Below are positions 1 through 8,030 of a stretch of DNA of 15,280 nt, piece after piece; position 1 is the first letter of the stretch, and every line of letters begins with the position of its first letter. The notes beneath the pieces are model-generated. The model was given only the letters and a program-made list of their open reading frames with translations. It was not told the origin of the DNA and made no database searches. The stretch spans positions 1 through 15,280 of the forward strand of contig CAMTFK010000100.1 in assembly GCA_947071285.1 (NCBI GenBank). Reading direction: 5' to 3'. Origin of the DNA: an uncultured Bacteroides sp. GTDB taxonomy: Bacteria; Bacteroidota; Bacteroidia; Bacteroidales; Bacteroidaceae. A program made the translations under genes and the position numbers.

Positions 1-1006
1 CGGATATTTCCTTGACAGTTTTGCACGCAAACCTTTATATCTGATGGCTTACTTCATCTTTATGACGATGTTTGCCGGATATATCATTGCCGGTTCGCTG
101 ACGCTGTTCATCATGTTCCGCATCATACAAGGAGTGTCATTCGGAATGGTGACGGTGGGAGGCAACACGGTAGTCATCGACATCATGCCCTCATCACGGC
201 GCGGCGAAGGGTTGGGATACTACGGTCTTTCTAATAATATTGCCATGGCGGTAGGGCCAATGTCCGGATTGTTTCTGCATGATGCAGGAGTGGATTATAC
301 TGCTATATTCTGTTGCTCGCTGGGCTCTTGTATCGCCGGTTTTGTTTGCGCAAGTCTGGTGAAGACGCCCTATAAGCCACCTGTAAGGCGGGAACCAATA
401 TCGCTCGATCGCTTCATCTTACTGAAAGGTATTCCGGCAGGCATCAGTCTGCTGCTACTTTCAATCCCCTATGGGATGACAACGAACTACGTAGCTATGT
501 ACGCCAAACAAATCGGTATCAATGCCACTACCGGTTTCTTCTTTACTTTCATGGCGATAGGTATGGCCATTTCGCGCATCTTCTCCGGAAAGATTGTAGA
601 CAGGGGAAAGATAACGCAAGTCATTTCCGCCGGACTGTATCTCGTTGTGTTCAGTTTCTTCCTTCTTTCGGCATGCGTATACCTTATTAATTGGAACAAC
701 ATGCTATGTACTGTTGTTTTCTTTGCGGTGGCCCTGCTGCTGGGCGTAGGCTTTGGCATCATGTTCCCCGCTTACAATACACTATTTGTCAACCTGGCCC
801 CCAACAGCCAGCGCGGTACTGCTACCTCCACTTACCTGACTTCCTGGGATGTAGGCATCGGAATCGGCATGCTGACAGGAGGATATATTGCGGAAGTCAG
901 CACTTTTGATAAAGCTTATTTGTTCGGAGCCTGCCTCACCATCGTATCCATGATCTATTTCAATGGAAAAGTAGCTCCACATTATCATAAAAATAAATTG
1001 CGATGA
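1..1006 (+). CDS. MFS transporter, 5'-truncated by the window edge
   Basis: This is a major facilitator superfamily transporter of the inner membrane; its substrate cannot be told from sequence. The first ATG in the window (44) is not the true start. The frame is open from base 2 and reads GYFLDSFARKPLYL, which matches the MFS loop 2-3 signature (G-x3-D-x2-G-R-K, with Ala for the second Gly). Roughly the first two helices therefore lie outside the window. About nine further hydrophobic segments follow, and the mirrored loop 8-9 signature appears as SGKIVDRGK. The tail is basic (HYHKNKLR). The stop overlaps the nth start as ATGA, so the two genes are probably co-transcribed and translationally coupled. 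The family call is secure. A drug or sugar efflux role is possible but unsupported. Confidence 0.9.
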   Translation, partial: GYFLDSFARKPLYLMAYFIFMTMFAGYIIAGSLTLFIMFRIIQGVSFGMVTVGGNTVVIDIMPSSRRGEGLGYYGLSNNIAMAVGPMSGLFLHDAGVDYTAIFCCSLGSCIAGFVCASLVKTPYKPPVRREPISLDRFILLKGIPAGISLLLLSIPYGMTTNYVAMYAKQIGINATTGFFFTFMAIGMAISRIFSGKIVDRGKITQVISAGLYLVVFSFFLLSACVYLINWNNMLCTVVFFAVALLLGVGFGIMFPAYNTLFVNLAPNSQRGTATSTYLTSWDVGIGIGMLTGGYIAEVSTFDKAYLFGACLTIVSMIYFNGKVAPHYHKNKLR

Positions 1007-1677
1007 GAAAGAAAGAACGTTATGAAAAGATCCTTGCCTGGTTTCGGGAAAACCGCCCGGTAGCCGAAACGGAACTGCATTATGACACCCCGTTCCAACT
1101 GTTGATAGCAGTTATCCTCTCCGCACAATGCACGGATAAACGGGTGAATATGATTGTTCCGCCATTGTATCGCGACTTCCCCAGCCCGGAAGTTCTTGCT
1201 GCCAGTACGCCGGAAGTGATATACGAATATATCCGCAGCGTATCTTACCCCAACAACAAAGCAAAGCATCTGGTGGGCATGGCGCAAATGTTGGTGAAAG
1301 ACTTCAACAGCGAAGTACCCGATACTCTGGAAGAACTCGTGAAACTTCCTGGCGTAGGGCGCAAGACGGCAAACGTCATTCAATCCGTCGTATTCAACAA
1401 AGCAGCGATGGCGGTAGACACCCATGTGTTCCGCGTCAGCCACCGCCTCGGACTGGTGCCCGACACCTGTACCACCCCGTTCAGCGTAGAAAAAGAACTG
1501 GTGAAAAACATTCCGGAAGCAGATATTCCCATTGCTCACCACTGGCTGATTCTGCACGGACGATATGTCTGCCAGGCACGTACGCCACAATGTGACAACT
1601 GTGGTTTGCAATTGATGTGCAAATATTATTGCGAGAAGTATAAAGTTAGCAAAGAGAAGCCGAAAGATAAAGAATAA
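1003..1677 (+). CDS. nth: Endonuclease III (DNA glycosylase/AP lyase)
   Basis: A base-excision repair enzyme that removes oxidised pyrimidines and cleaves the abasic site. It has 224 residues, close to the E. coli enzyme. The helix-hairpin-helix reads LPGVGRKTANVI (residues 115-126) and holds the catalytic Lys121. The catalytic Asp139 is in VDTHVFRVSHRLGL. The C-terminal [4Fe-4S] ligands have the exact family spacing C-x6-C-x2-C-x5-C (Cys190, 197, 200, 206). The final 14 residues or so are a charged Lys/Glu tail. The start is the ATG inside the ATGA overlap with the transporter stop; no Shine-Dalgarno sequence is visible, so coupling probably drives initiation. All key residues are present, so the gene looks functional. 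Confidence 0.97.
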   Translation: MRKKERYEKILAWFRENRPVAETELHYDTPFQLLIAVILSAQCTDKRVNMIVPPLYRDFPSPEVLAASTPEVIYEYIRSVSYPNNKAKHLVGMAQMLVKDFNSEVPDTLEELVKLPGVGRKTANVIQSVVFNKAAMAVDTHVFRVSHRLGLVPDTCTTPFSVEKELVKNIPEADIPIAHHWLILHGRYVCQARTPQCDNCGLQLMCKYYCEKYKVSKEKPKDKE

Positions 1678-1712
1678 ATGACGGTTTCATAGCAAAAGAA
1701 AGAAATATACAT

Positions 1713-1720
1713 TATCTTTG
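1713..1720 (+). promoter_or_regulatory. Bacteroides-type -7 box of the pgk promoter
   Basis: TATCTTTG fits the Bacteroides -7 consensus TAnnTTTG exactly and is followed by CACT. It lies 47 bases upstream of the pgk ATG, which leaves an A/T-rich leader of about 40 bases. No clean TTTG -33 box lies at the usual spacing; the nearest candidate is TTTC at 1685-1688. The same 12-mer TATCTTTGCACT occurs on the minus strand at 10425-10436, which supports it as a genuine promoter element. Confidence 0.7.
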
Positions 1721-1767
1721 CACTCACAAAAAGGAATTAATAACACTTTTAAATAAAATAGAGTATT

Positions 1768-3024
1768 ATGACAATTGATCAATTCAACTTTGCCGGTAAA
1801 AAGGCATTCGTTCGTGTGGATTTCAATGTGCCCTTGGACGAAAACTTCAACATTACAGATGATAACCGTATGCGCGCTGCTCTTCCTACGCTGAAGAAAA
1901 TTCTGGCTGACGGTGGCAGTATAATTATCGGTTCACACCTCGGTCGTCCGAAAGGCCCGGCTGACAAGTTCTCTCTGAAACACATCCTGAAACATTTATC
2001 TGAATTGTTGGGTGTTGAGGTACAGTTTGCTAACGACTGCATGGGCGAAGAAGCTGCTGTGAAGGCTGCTGCTCTGCAACCGGGTGAAGTGCTGTTGCTC
2101 GAAAACCTTCGTTTCTATGCTGAAGAAGAAGGCAAACCTCGCGGTCTGGCTGAAGACGCTACCGACGAGGAAAAAGCTGCTGCAAAGAAAGCCGTTAAGG
2201 AAAGCCAGAAAGAATTTACCAAGAAATTGGCTTCTTATGCTGACTGCTACGTAAACGACGCTTTCGGTACAGCTCACCGTGCACACGCTTCTACAGCTCT
2301 GATTGCTAAATACTTTGATAAGGACAACAAGATGTTCGGCTATCTGATGGAAAAAGAAGTGAAGGCTGTTGATAAAGTGTTGAATGACATCAAACGTCCA
2401 TTCACTGCTATCATGGGTGGCTCTAAAGTTTCTTCTAAGATTGAAATCATCGAAAATCTGCTGAGCAAGGTAGACAACCTGATTATTGCCGGTGGTATGA
2501 CTTATACCTTCACTAAGGCTATGGGTGGTAAAATCGGTATCTCTATCTGCGAAGATGACAAACTGGATCTGGCTCTCGACCTGATGAAGAAAGCAAAAGA
2601 AAAAGGTGTAAACATGGTATTGGCTGTTGACGCTAAGATTGCTGACGCTTTCTCTAACGATGCCAACACAAAGTTCTGTCCGGTAGACGAAATTCCTGAT
2701 GGTTGGGAAGGTCTGGACATCGGTCCTAAGACTGAAGAAATCTTTGCAGACGTTATCAAGAACTCCAAGACTATCTTATGGAATGGCCCGACTGGCGTAT
2801 TCGAATTCGAAAACTTCACTCACGGCTCACGTGCAGTAGGCGAAGCTATCGTAGAGGCTACCAAGAACGGTGCTTTCTCACTCGTAGGTGGTGGCGACTC
2901 TGTGGCTTGCGTTAACAAGTTCGGCTTGGCAAGCGGTGTTTCTTATGTTTCAACAGGTGGTGGTGCATTGCTTGAAGCAATCGAAGGAAAAGTTCTTCCG
3001 GGTATCGCTGCTATCAACGAATAA
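1768..3024 (+). CDS. pgk: Phosphoglycerate kinase
   Basis: A cytoplasmic glycolytic enzyme that transfers phosphate from 1,3-bisphosphoglycerate to ADP, giving 3-phosphoglycerate and ATP. The 418 residues contain the expected motifs in order: VRVDFNVPLD (15-24), the substrate-binding HLGRPKG (57-63), NDAFGTAHRAHAS (163-175), GGSKVSSKI (217-225), the nucleotide-site WNGPTGVFEF (338-347), and the glycine loops GGGDS (374-378) and STGGGA (395-400). A charged Glu/Lys/Ala-rich stretch at about 118-150 lengthens the N-terminal domain relative to many bacterial enzymes. The gene has its own promoter and is followed by a strong terminator, as expected for a highly expressed single gene. The start is the ATG 90 bases after the nth stop. 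Confidence 0.98.
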   Translation: MTIDQFNFAGKKAFVRVDFNVPLDENFNITDDNRMRAALPTLKKILADGGSIIIGSHLGRPKGPADKFSLKHILKHLSELLGVEVQFANDCMGEEAAVKAAALQPGEVLLLENLRFYAEEEGKPRGLAEDATDEEKAAAKKAVKESQKEFTKKLASYADCYVNDAFGTAHRAHASTALIAKYFDKDNKMFGYLMEKEVKAVDKVLNDIKRPFTAIMGGSKVSSKIEIIENLLSKVDNLIIAGGMTYTFTKAMGGKIGISICEDDKLDLALDLMKKAKEKGVNMVLAVDAKIADAFSNDANTKFCPVDEIPDGWEGLDIGPKTEEIFADVIKNSKTILWNGPTGVFEFENFTHGSRAVGEAIVEATKNGAFSLVGGGDSVACVNKFGLASGVSYVSTGGGALLEAIEGKVLPGIAAINE

Positions 3025-3045
3025 GAAAAAACATTATCATACGGA

Positions 3046-3081
3046 AAGGCAGCTCTTTTTTCCAAAGAGTTGCCTTTTTTT
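3046..3081 (+). terminator. Rho-independent terminator after pgk
   Basis: A 13-bp stem pairs AAGGCAGCTCTTT (3046-3058) with AAAGAGTTGCCTT (3064-3076). It contains one G-U pair, has a 5-base loop TTTCC, and runs into seven T residues (3075-3081). It begins 21 bases after the pgk stop and ends only 16 bases before the porin ATG, so it also lies where the porin promoter and leader would be expected. Confidence 0.93.
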
Positions 3082-3097
3082 AATCTTATATTTAGAA

Positions 3098-4120
3098 ATG
3101 AAACGAACGCTGTTATCCTTTGCCTTCTTGCTCTCCGCTTTGATGGCAACCGCACAAGATGCTTGTTTGAATGACGTAGTAAACACACTTAAAGACCGCA
3201 TTAGTCTCGCCGGCTACGCACAGGTGGGATATACCTACGATGACGCGGATGGCGCCAGCAACACATTCGACATCAAACGTGTCATCTTCATGGCACAAGG
3301 AAAAATTACCGACCGCTGGACATGCTATTTCATGTACAGCTTTGCCAACACCGGAAAAATCCTCGAAGCATACACCGAATACAAATTCTTACCGCAACTG
3401 ACCGCCCGCATCGGACAATTCAAAACCATGTATACCATTGAGAACCCGATGTCTCCCTGTTATGTGGAACTGATAAATTGCTACTCGCAATCCGTCAACT
3501 ATCTGGCGGGAATTAACGGAAGCGACCCATTATATGGTTCTTCCAGTGGACGCGATATGGGATTGCTGATTTATGGTGACCTGTTCGGCAAGCTGGTCAA
3601 CTATAATTTTGCATTAATGAACGGACAAGGTATCAACCTGAAAGATAAGAATAACCAGAAAGATATTGTAGGAAGCCTGATGGTAAACCCGTTGGATTGG
3701 TTATCCGTAGGTGGCTCCTTCGTCACGGGAAAAGGCTGTGCAGTAGCAGTTTCCGCCCTCAACCCGGATATACAGGTAGGTGAAAACTACACGCGCAACC
3801 GCTGGTCGGCAGGTGCAGTTATCAAGACTAAGCCGATTGATGTACGCACGGAATACCTTGCCGGAAAAGACGGACACATCAAAAGTGATGGTTACTACGT
3901 GACGGCTTCCGCCCACATATTCCCCAAGTTTGATGTCATCGCATCTTACGACTATCTCAACAAGAGCAAAGTGTTGGACGATAAGCAAACCAATTATGTA
4001 GTCGGTTTGCAATACTGGTTCTACCCCAAATGCAGGGTACAGGCTCAATACACATACTGCAACCGTCATATCGGAGACAACAGTAACCTGCTGCAAGCAC
4101 AGTTACAGGTACGTTTCTAA
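3098..4120 (+). CDS. Outer-membrane porin of the OprO/OprP-like family
   Basis: This is probably a beta-barrel porin of the phosphate-selective porin O/P family. The 340 residues begin with a signal peptide (MKRTLLSFAFLLSALMATAQ) with likely cleavage after MATA. The rest shows alternating hydrophobic and polar strands rich in Tyr, Trp and Gly, such as LAGYAQVGYTYDD and DYLNKSKVLDDKQTNYVVGLQYWFYP. It ends in LQVRF, with the terminal Phe used as the signal for the outer-membrane assembly machinery. The frame stays open upstream into pgk, but the ATG at 3098 is chosen because it gives the signal peptide and lies after the terminator. Glutaminase follows after 18 bases, suggesting a two-gene unit. 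The natural substrate is unknown; the phosphate in the family name should not be assumed. Confidence 0.85.
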   Translation: MKRTLLSFAFLLSALMATAQDACLNDVVNTLKDRISLAGYAQVGYTYDDADGASNTFDIKRVIFMAQGKITDRWTCYFMYSFANTGKILEAYTEYKFLPQLTARIGQFKTMYTIENPMSPCYVELINCYSQSVNYLAGINGSDPLYGSSSGRDMGLLIYGDLFGKLVNYNFALMNGQGINLKDKNNQKDIVGSLMVNPLDWLSVGGSFVTGKGCAVAVSALNPDIQVGENYTRNRWSAGAVIKTKPIDVRTEYLAGKDGHIKSDGYYVTASAHIFPKFDVIASYDYLNKSKVLDDKQTNYVVGLQYWFYPKCRVQAQYTYCNRHIGDNSNLLQAQLQVRF

Positions 4121-4138
4121 AGAAAAACCTTGAATGCC

Positions 4139-5053
4139 ATGAACTATCCCCAGATTCTGAAAGAAATATACGAGGAAATACAGCCATATGCAAAAAACGG
4201 TGAGCCGGCGAGTTATATTCCCGAGTTACTAAAAGTTAATCCCGACCGCTACGGCATCTGCCTGCGCACCATCGAAGGAAAAGAATTTGCCTTGGGAGAC
4301 AGTGACGAACGCTTCGCCGTGCAGAGTATTTCAAAAGTATTCTCACTTGCCATGAGTTTCGGCCGGGTGGGCAACGAACTCTGGAAACGCATAGGCGTAG
4401 AGCCGTCCGGCAATGCATTCAACTCCATCTTCCAGTTGGAAATGGAGCGGGGCATTCCCCGTAATCCACTCATCAATGCGGGGGCATTGGTAATGGCGGA
4501 CGTGCTGCTTTCTACACTTGATTATCCTGAAAGGGAATATCTTTCTTTCGTGCGGAAGCTTTGCGGCAACGATATGATACAGTATAATGAAAGCATGGCA
4601 ACTTCCGAACGGGAATATGGTTATCTGAATGCTGCCATCACCAATATGTTGAAGTATCACGGCAATATAGAAAACGACATCGAACGGGTGCTCCGTTTCT
4701 ACTTCCGCCAATGCTCCATAGGCATGAACTGCCGGGAACTGGCGCGCGCATTCCTCCCCTTTGCCGACCACACCAGGCCATTCAGCTTTGACGGAACCGA
4801 GCTGACTACTTCGCAAGTAAAACGCATCAATGCCATTATGCAGACATGCGGCTTCTACGACGAAGCCGGAGAATTCTCTTATCTGGTGGGATTGCCCGGC
4901 AAAAGCGGTGTAGGTGGCGGCATTGCGGCGGTCTGTCCGCGCAAGTACTCGGTAGCCGTATGGAGCCCACGACTCAATCCGAAGGGCAACTCCGTGATGG
5001 GGATGAAAGCTCTTGAGCTACTGACAACCAAGACAGCAGTCAGTATTTTCTAA
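4139..5053 (+). CDS. glsA: Glutaminase (serine-dependent, beta-lactamase fold)
   Basis: A cytoplasmic enzyme that hydrolyses glutamine to glutamate and ammonia. The 304 residues match the bacterial glutaminase family in length. The nucleophile motif S-x-x-K is SISK at 63-66 (VQSISKVFSLAMSFG). Asn113 in PLINAGAL, the REYGYLNAA segment (158-166) and the glycine loop GKSGVGGGIA (254-263) complete the usual active site. The start is the ATG at 4139; an in-frame TTG three codons earlier (4130) would add only MNA and is less likely. There is no Shine-Dalgarno sequence. In many Bacteroides, glutaminase pairs with glutamate decarboxylase and a GABA antiporter for acid resistance. Here neither is present, and the only partner is the porin upstream. 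Confidence 0.95.
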   Translation: MNYPQILKEIYEEIQPYAKNGEPASYIPELLKVNPDRYGICLRTIEGKEFALGDSDERFAVQSISKVFSLAMSFGRVGNELWKRIGVEPSGNAFNSIFQLEMERGIPRNPLINAGALVMADVLLSTLDYPEREYLSFVRKLCGNDMIQYNESMATSEREYGYLNAAITNMLKYHGNIENDIERVLRFYFRQCSIGMNCRELARAFLPFADHTRPFSFDGTELTTSQVKRINAIMQTCGFYDEAGEFSYLVGLPGKSGVGGGIAAVCPRKYSVAVWSPRLNPKGNSVMGMKALELLTTKTAVSIF

Positions 5054-5073
5054 AAGACCGAACCTTTTGGCAC

Positions 5074-5081
5074 TATTTTTG
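5074..5081 (+). promoter_or_regulatory. -7 box of the TPR gene promoter
   Basis: TATTTTTG matches TAnnTTTG. It lies 38 bases upstream of the TPR protein ATG and 20 bases after the glutaminase stop. A TTTG at 5066-5069 is too close to be its -33 partner, and no clean -33 is seen at the standard spacing. The position suggests the TPR gene starts its own transcript rather than relying on the porin-glutaminase unit. Confidence 0.6.
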
Positions 5082-5085
5082 TACC

Positions 5086-5099
5086 CTATATAAATATAG
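5086..5099. repeat. Short palindrome at the probable start of the TPR transcript
   Basis: CTATATAAATATAG is a perfect 6-bp inverted repeat with a 2-base centre. It lies 5 bases after the -7 box, about where transcription would begin. This could be a regulator site or simply AT-rich sequence; on its own it is weak evidence. Confidence 0.3.
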
Positions 5100-5119
5100 T
5101 ATTAAAGAAAGGCTTGAAT

Positions 5120-7309
5120 ATGAATGAACAATCTATCCAAAAACAATATAATCAGATAATCAGTCTACTGGAAAACAAACGGTTGAAAGAAGCTCTCGTT
5201 CATCTGGATGCTTTCCTGTATAGCAGTAACGACTGGACTCTCCGCAACCGGTTGGAGCAAATCCAGACTTCCTACCAATATATGTTGCAATATATGAAGT
5301 TGGGAATGACGGATCCGGAACGGCAGAAACTATACCGCCAGCTATTGGCTGACACTTGGGAGATTGCCGACCAGACGCGCATTGCACTACTGGACGAAAT
5401 ATCAACCCACTATTACCACTCTCTGCGCAGGAACCCCAACCAACTTCCAAAAGCTTACGACCTCTCCACTTTCCAAAGAATTCTGGAAGGTTTCACAGAC
5501 GAAATGGCCGTATCTCAATTGGCGAACTATCAAGGGTTGGACGCTATCCTGAAACGACATGAAGAGACTTTGCAAGTCATGTTTCTTACTACCTGGAGCA
5601 ACAACAACTGGACGGTAGAAGAACTGGTTCAAGCAGAAGCTATGCTCCGGTCGGAAACATTACCAGTCAATGATTTATGCCTGTTTGTCAGCGCTGTCAC
5701 TCTCAGCCTGATGGAATGTTTTGATGAGCGCAAAGTAAACTGGTTGCTCGATGGGCTACGTCACGTCAGTCCACAGGTGAACCAAAGGGCTCTGGTGGGA
5801 CTCGTTATCACTTTGCATCTTTATCCCACACGCATTGCGCTTTATCCGGAACTGGAAGCGCGTCTCTCTCTATACAGGGAGGATCCGGATTTCAGCAAAC
5901 AGTTGAACCGCGTCTACATCCAGTTGCTTCGCAGTCAGGAGACAGAAAAGATTGATAAAAAGATGCGCGAAGAAATCATCCCCGAAATGATGAAGAACGT
6001 GAATATCATGCGCAACATGAAATTCGGTTTTGAAGAAACGGATGAGAATGACCGCAATCCGGACTGGGAACAGGCTTTTGAGCAATCCGGTCTGGGCAAT
6101 AAGATACGTGAAATGAACGATTTGCAGATGGAAGGAGCGGATGTATACATGAGTACGTTCGCACAACTCAAAGGGTATCCTTTCTTCCGCGAACCGCATA
6201 ACTGGTTCTATCCCTTCGACCGGATGCATTCCAGTATCATTCATCAGGTTGGTCTGAACCAATCAGGCGAAAGTTCCGTTCTCTCCATCATCCTGCAATC
6301 AGGTTTCTTCTGCAACAGCGACAAATATTCATTCTGCTTCACCATCGCACAACTGCCGCAGGCACAACGTGACATGATGTTAAGCCAGATGACTCCCCAG
6401 GACCAAAGTGACTTTATGGAAGAGAAGAACAGTGCAAGCCTGAAACAATACGCCGAACGGCCTGACGTTATCAGCAACCAGTATATTCACGATTTATACC
6501 GTTTCTTTAAGCTAAATCAGCGCAGATATGAGTTCCATAACATCTTCCAGGAAGAGATTGCCTTGCATCGCAATCCGGTGCTGAAAGAGTTGTTGAGTGC
6601 CCCCGAGTTGTTAGTCGCCGTTGCCGACTTCCACTTCAGCAAAGAACATCCGGCGGAAGCACTGGAACTCTACCGGATATTGATTGACCGGAAACAGGCC
6701 AATGCCGACATTTTCCAGAAAACAGGTTTCTGCCTGCAAAAAGAAAAGCGGTATCAGGAAGCCGTCAACGCTTATCTGAAAGCCGATATGCTGAAGCCTG
6801 ACCATCTGTGGACGCTCCGCCACTTGGCCACGTGTTACCGCCAGATGAAGAATTTCGAAGCTGCCCTGGAATACTATCACCGTGTAGAAGAAATTCAACC
6901 GGAAAACCGGAATGTGCTGTTCTATACAGGTAGCTGCCTGGCAGAACAGAAACGATATGAAGATGCTTTGCAGTATTTCTTCAAACTGGATTTTCTGGAA
7001 AATGATTGTATGAAAGCATGGCGTGGTATCGGCTGGTGTTCGTTTGTCAGTGGCAAACACGAGCAGGCAATGAAATATTACGATAAGATTCTTGCTGTCA
7101 AACCACTTGCAACAGACTATCTCAATGCCGGACATGCAGCATGGGTGCTGGGAAACATAGAAAAAGCAGCCGGACTATACGGCAAGGCTATGGCAGAGAG
7201 CGGCAGTAAGGATGCCTTTCTGGAAATATTCGACAGGGACCGGAAGAGTCTCCTCAAACAAGGCATTGCAGAAGAGGATGTTCCATTGATGCTGGACATG
7301 ATTGAATAA
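5120..7309 (+). CDS. Tetratricopeptide-repeat protein, function unknown
   Basis: A 729-residue protein with no signal peptide and no clear membrane segment, so probably cytoplasmic. Residues 1 to about 500 are helical, with no motif I recognise. The C-terminal third carries TPR units with a strict 34-residue period starting at about residues 511, 545, 579, 613 and 647, plus a partial sixth unit (EKAAGLYGKAM). Each has the typical pattern, for example EAVNAYLKADMLKP and AALEYYHRVEEIQP. TPRs are protein-binding scaffolds, so a partner-docking role is likely, but no catalytic function can be named. The start is the ATG at 5120; an in-frame TTG two codons earlier (5114) is ignored. An AGAAAGG stretch 8 bases upstream is the closest thing to a Shine-Dalgarno sequence among the rightward genes. 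The 3' end abuts a long inverted repeat. Confidence 0.85.
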   Translation: MNEQSIQKQYNQIISLLENKRLKEALVHLDAFLYSSNDWTLRNRLEQIQTSYQYMLQYMKLGMTDPERQKLYRQLLADTWEIADQTRIALLDEISTHYYHSLRRNPNQLPKAYDLSTFQRILEGFTDEMAVSQLANYQGLDAILKRHEETLQVMFLTTWSNNNWTVEELVQAEAMLRSETLPVNDLCLFVSAVTLSLMECFDERKVNWLLDGLRHVSPQVNQRALVGLVITLHLYPTRIALYPELEARLSLYREDPDFSKQLNRVYIQLLRSQETEKIDKKMREEIIPEMMKNVNIMRNMKFGFEETDENDRNPDWEQAFEQSGLGNKIREMNDLQMEGADVYMSTFAQLKGYPFFREPHNWFYPFDRMHSSIIHQVGLNQSGESSVLSIILQSGFFCNSDKYSFCFTIAQLPQAQRDMMLSQMTPQDQSDFMEEKNSASLKQYAERPDVISNQYIHDLYRFFKLNQRRYEFHNIFQEEIALHRNPVLKELLSAPELLVAVADFHFSKEHPAEALELYRILIDRKQANADIFQKTGFCLQKEKRYQEAVNAYLKADMLKPDHLWTLRHLATCYRQMKNFEAALEYYHRVEEIQPENRNVLFYTGSCLAEQKRYEDALQYFFKLDFLENDCMKAWRGIGWCSFVSGKHEQAMKYYDKILAVKPLATDYLNAGHAAWVLGNIEKAAGLYGKAMAESGSKDAFLEIFDRDRKSLLKQGIAEEDVPLMLDMIE

Positions 7310-7353
7310 AAACAGAAATCAAGTCCACTGGCAGAGAGAAGTTGATAACAAAA

Positions 7354-7437
7354 AACACTTGCGGCTGCGTAAGCCTTCACTTGCGGAAATGTAACCTATC
7401 ACTTGCGCAAGTGAAGGCTTACGCAGCCGCAAGTGTT
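7354..7437. repeat. Perfect 32-base inverted repeat between convergent genes
   Basis: Arms 7354-7385 and 7406-7437 are exact reverse complements, separated by 20 bases. The octamer CACTTGCG recurs at 7356, 7378 and 7400, exactly 22 bases apart. Its reverse complement recurs at 7406 and 7428, again 22 apart. The right side of the spacer and the start of the right arm form a perfect 14-base palindrome, CACTTGCGCAAGTG (7400-7413), so two alternative folds are possible. It fills the gap between the TPR gene (stop 7309) and maf (stop 7441), reading towards each other. A shared bidirectional terminator is likely, although there is no T-tract on either side. It could also be a dispersed genomic repeat. 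Confidence 0.9.
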
Positions 7438-7440
7438 GAT

Positions 7441-8025
7441 TTACACTTTCAGTAGTTCCCTATACAGTTTCTGCACAGGAAGCCCCATAATGTTATAGTA
7501 ACTTCCCGAGATATTTTCCACGCCGATAAAGCCAATCCATTCTTGTACGCCATAGGCTCCGGCTTTATCCATAGGCTGGAATTTATCTACGTAATAGGCT
7601 ATTTCGTCTTCACTCAAGGTAGCAAAACGCACTTTGGTCTGTGCTGTAAAACTTCTTTGCCACTCGGTAGTGGTGATGCATACGCCCGTAAAAACTTCAT
7701 GGGAACGTCCCGACATAGTACGCAACATTCTCAAAGCATCCTCACGGTCTATCGGTTTTCCCAATACCTGTCCATCCAGCCAGACAATGGTATCTGCCGT
7801 AATCATCAGTTCGCCGGGTTGCATCATGGCAACATAGGCATCCGCTTTTTCTTTGGCAATATACAGAGGAATATCCGCCCCCTGCAAAGACTCCGGATAG
7901 GATTCGTCTACATCGGGCAAAGTCCGCACTTCATAATCCACCCCCAAACCAGCAAGCAGTTCCTTCCTCCGGGGAGAATTACTGGCAAGTATCACCTTAT
8001 ATTTCTTCAAATTGTCCAACACCAC
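7441..8025 (-). CDS. maf: Maf-family nucleotide pyrophosphatase
   Basis: Maf proteins hydrolyse certain nucleoside triphosphates, such as dTTP and UTP or methylated forms, to monophosphates. They act as house-cleaning enzymes and were first linked to septum inhibition. The 194 residues carry the N-terminal SNSPRRKELL (15-24), ADTIVWLDGQVLGKP and GRSHEVFTGVCI, all family hallmarks. No ATG is available: the frame is closed by a TAA two codons upstream, and the only starts before the essential SNSPRR motif are GTG 8025, GTG 8022 and TTG 8019. It is the last gene of the leftward cluster, 42 bases after kdsC, and ends three bases from the long inverted repeat. The exact start and substrate specificity are uncertain. 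Confidence 0.92.
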   Translation of the reverse strand: MVLDNLKKYKVILASNSPRRKELLAGLGVDYEVRTLPDVDESYPESLQGADIPLYIAKEKADAYVAMMQPGELMITADTIVWLDGQVLGKPIDREDALRMLRTMSGRSHEVFTGVCITTTEWQRSFTAQTKVRFATLSEDEIAYYVDKFQPMDKAGAYGVQEWIGFIGVENISGSYYNIMGLPVQKLYRELLKV

Positions 8026-8030
8026 CCTTT

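Noticed and set aside
985..1611. 208-codon minus-strand frame opposite nth
   Set aside because: It is antisense to a fully conserved gene and shows no recognisable domain.
2888..3097. Upstream extension of the porin frame into pgk
   Set aside because: It would begin inside pgk, run through the terminator and destroy the signal peptide; the ATG at 3098 explains everything.
5052..5069. AAAAG/CTTTT hairpin after glutaminase as terminator
   Set aside because: A 5-bp A/T-rich stem with an 8-base loop and no proper T-tract; it overlaps the next promoter region.
7356..7435. CRISPR-like array from the evenly spaced CACTTGCG units
   Set aside because: Units are too short, the intervals are related to each other rather than unique, half the copies are inverted, and there are no cas genes.
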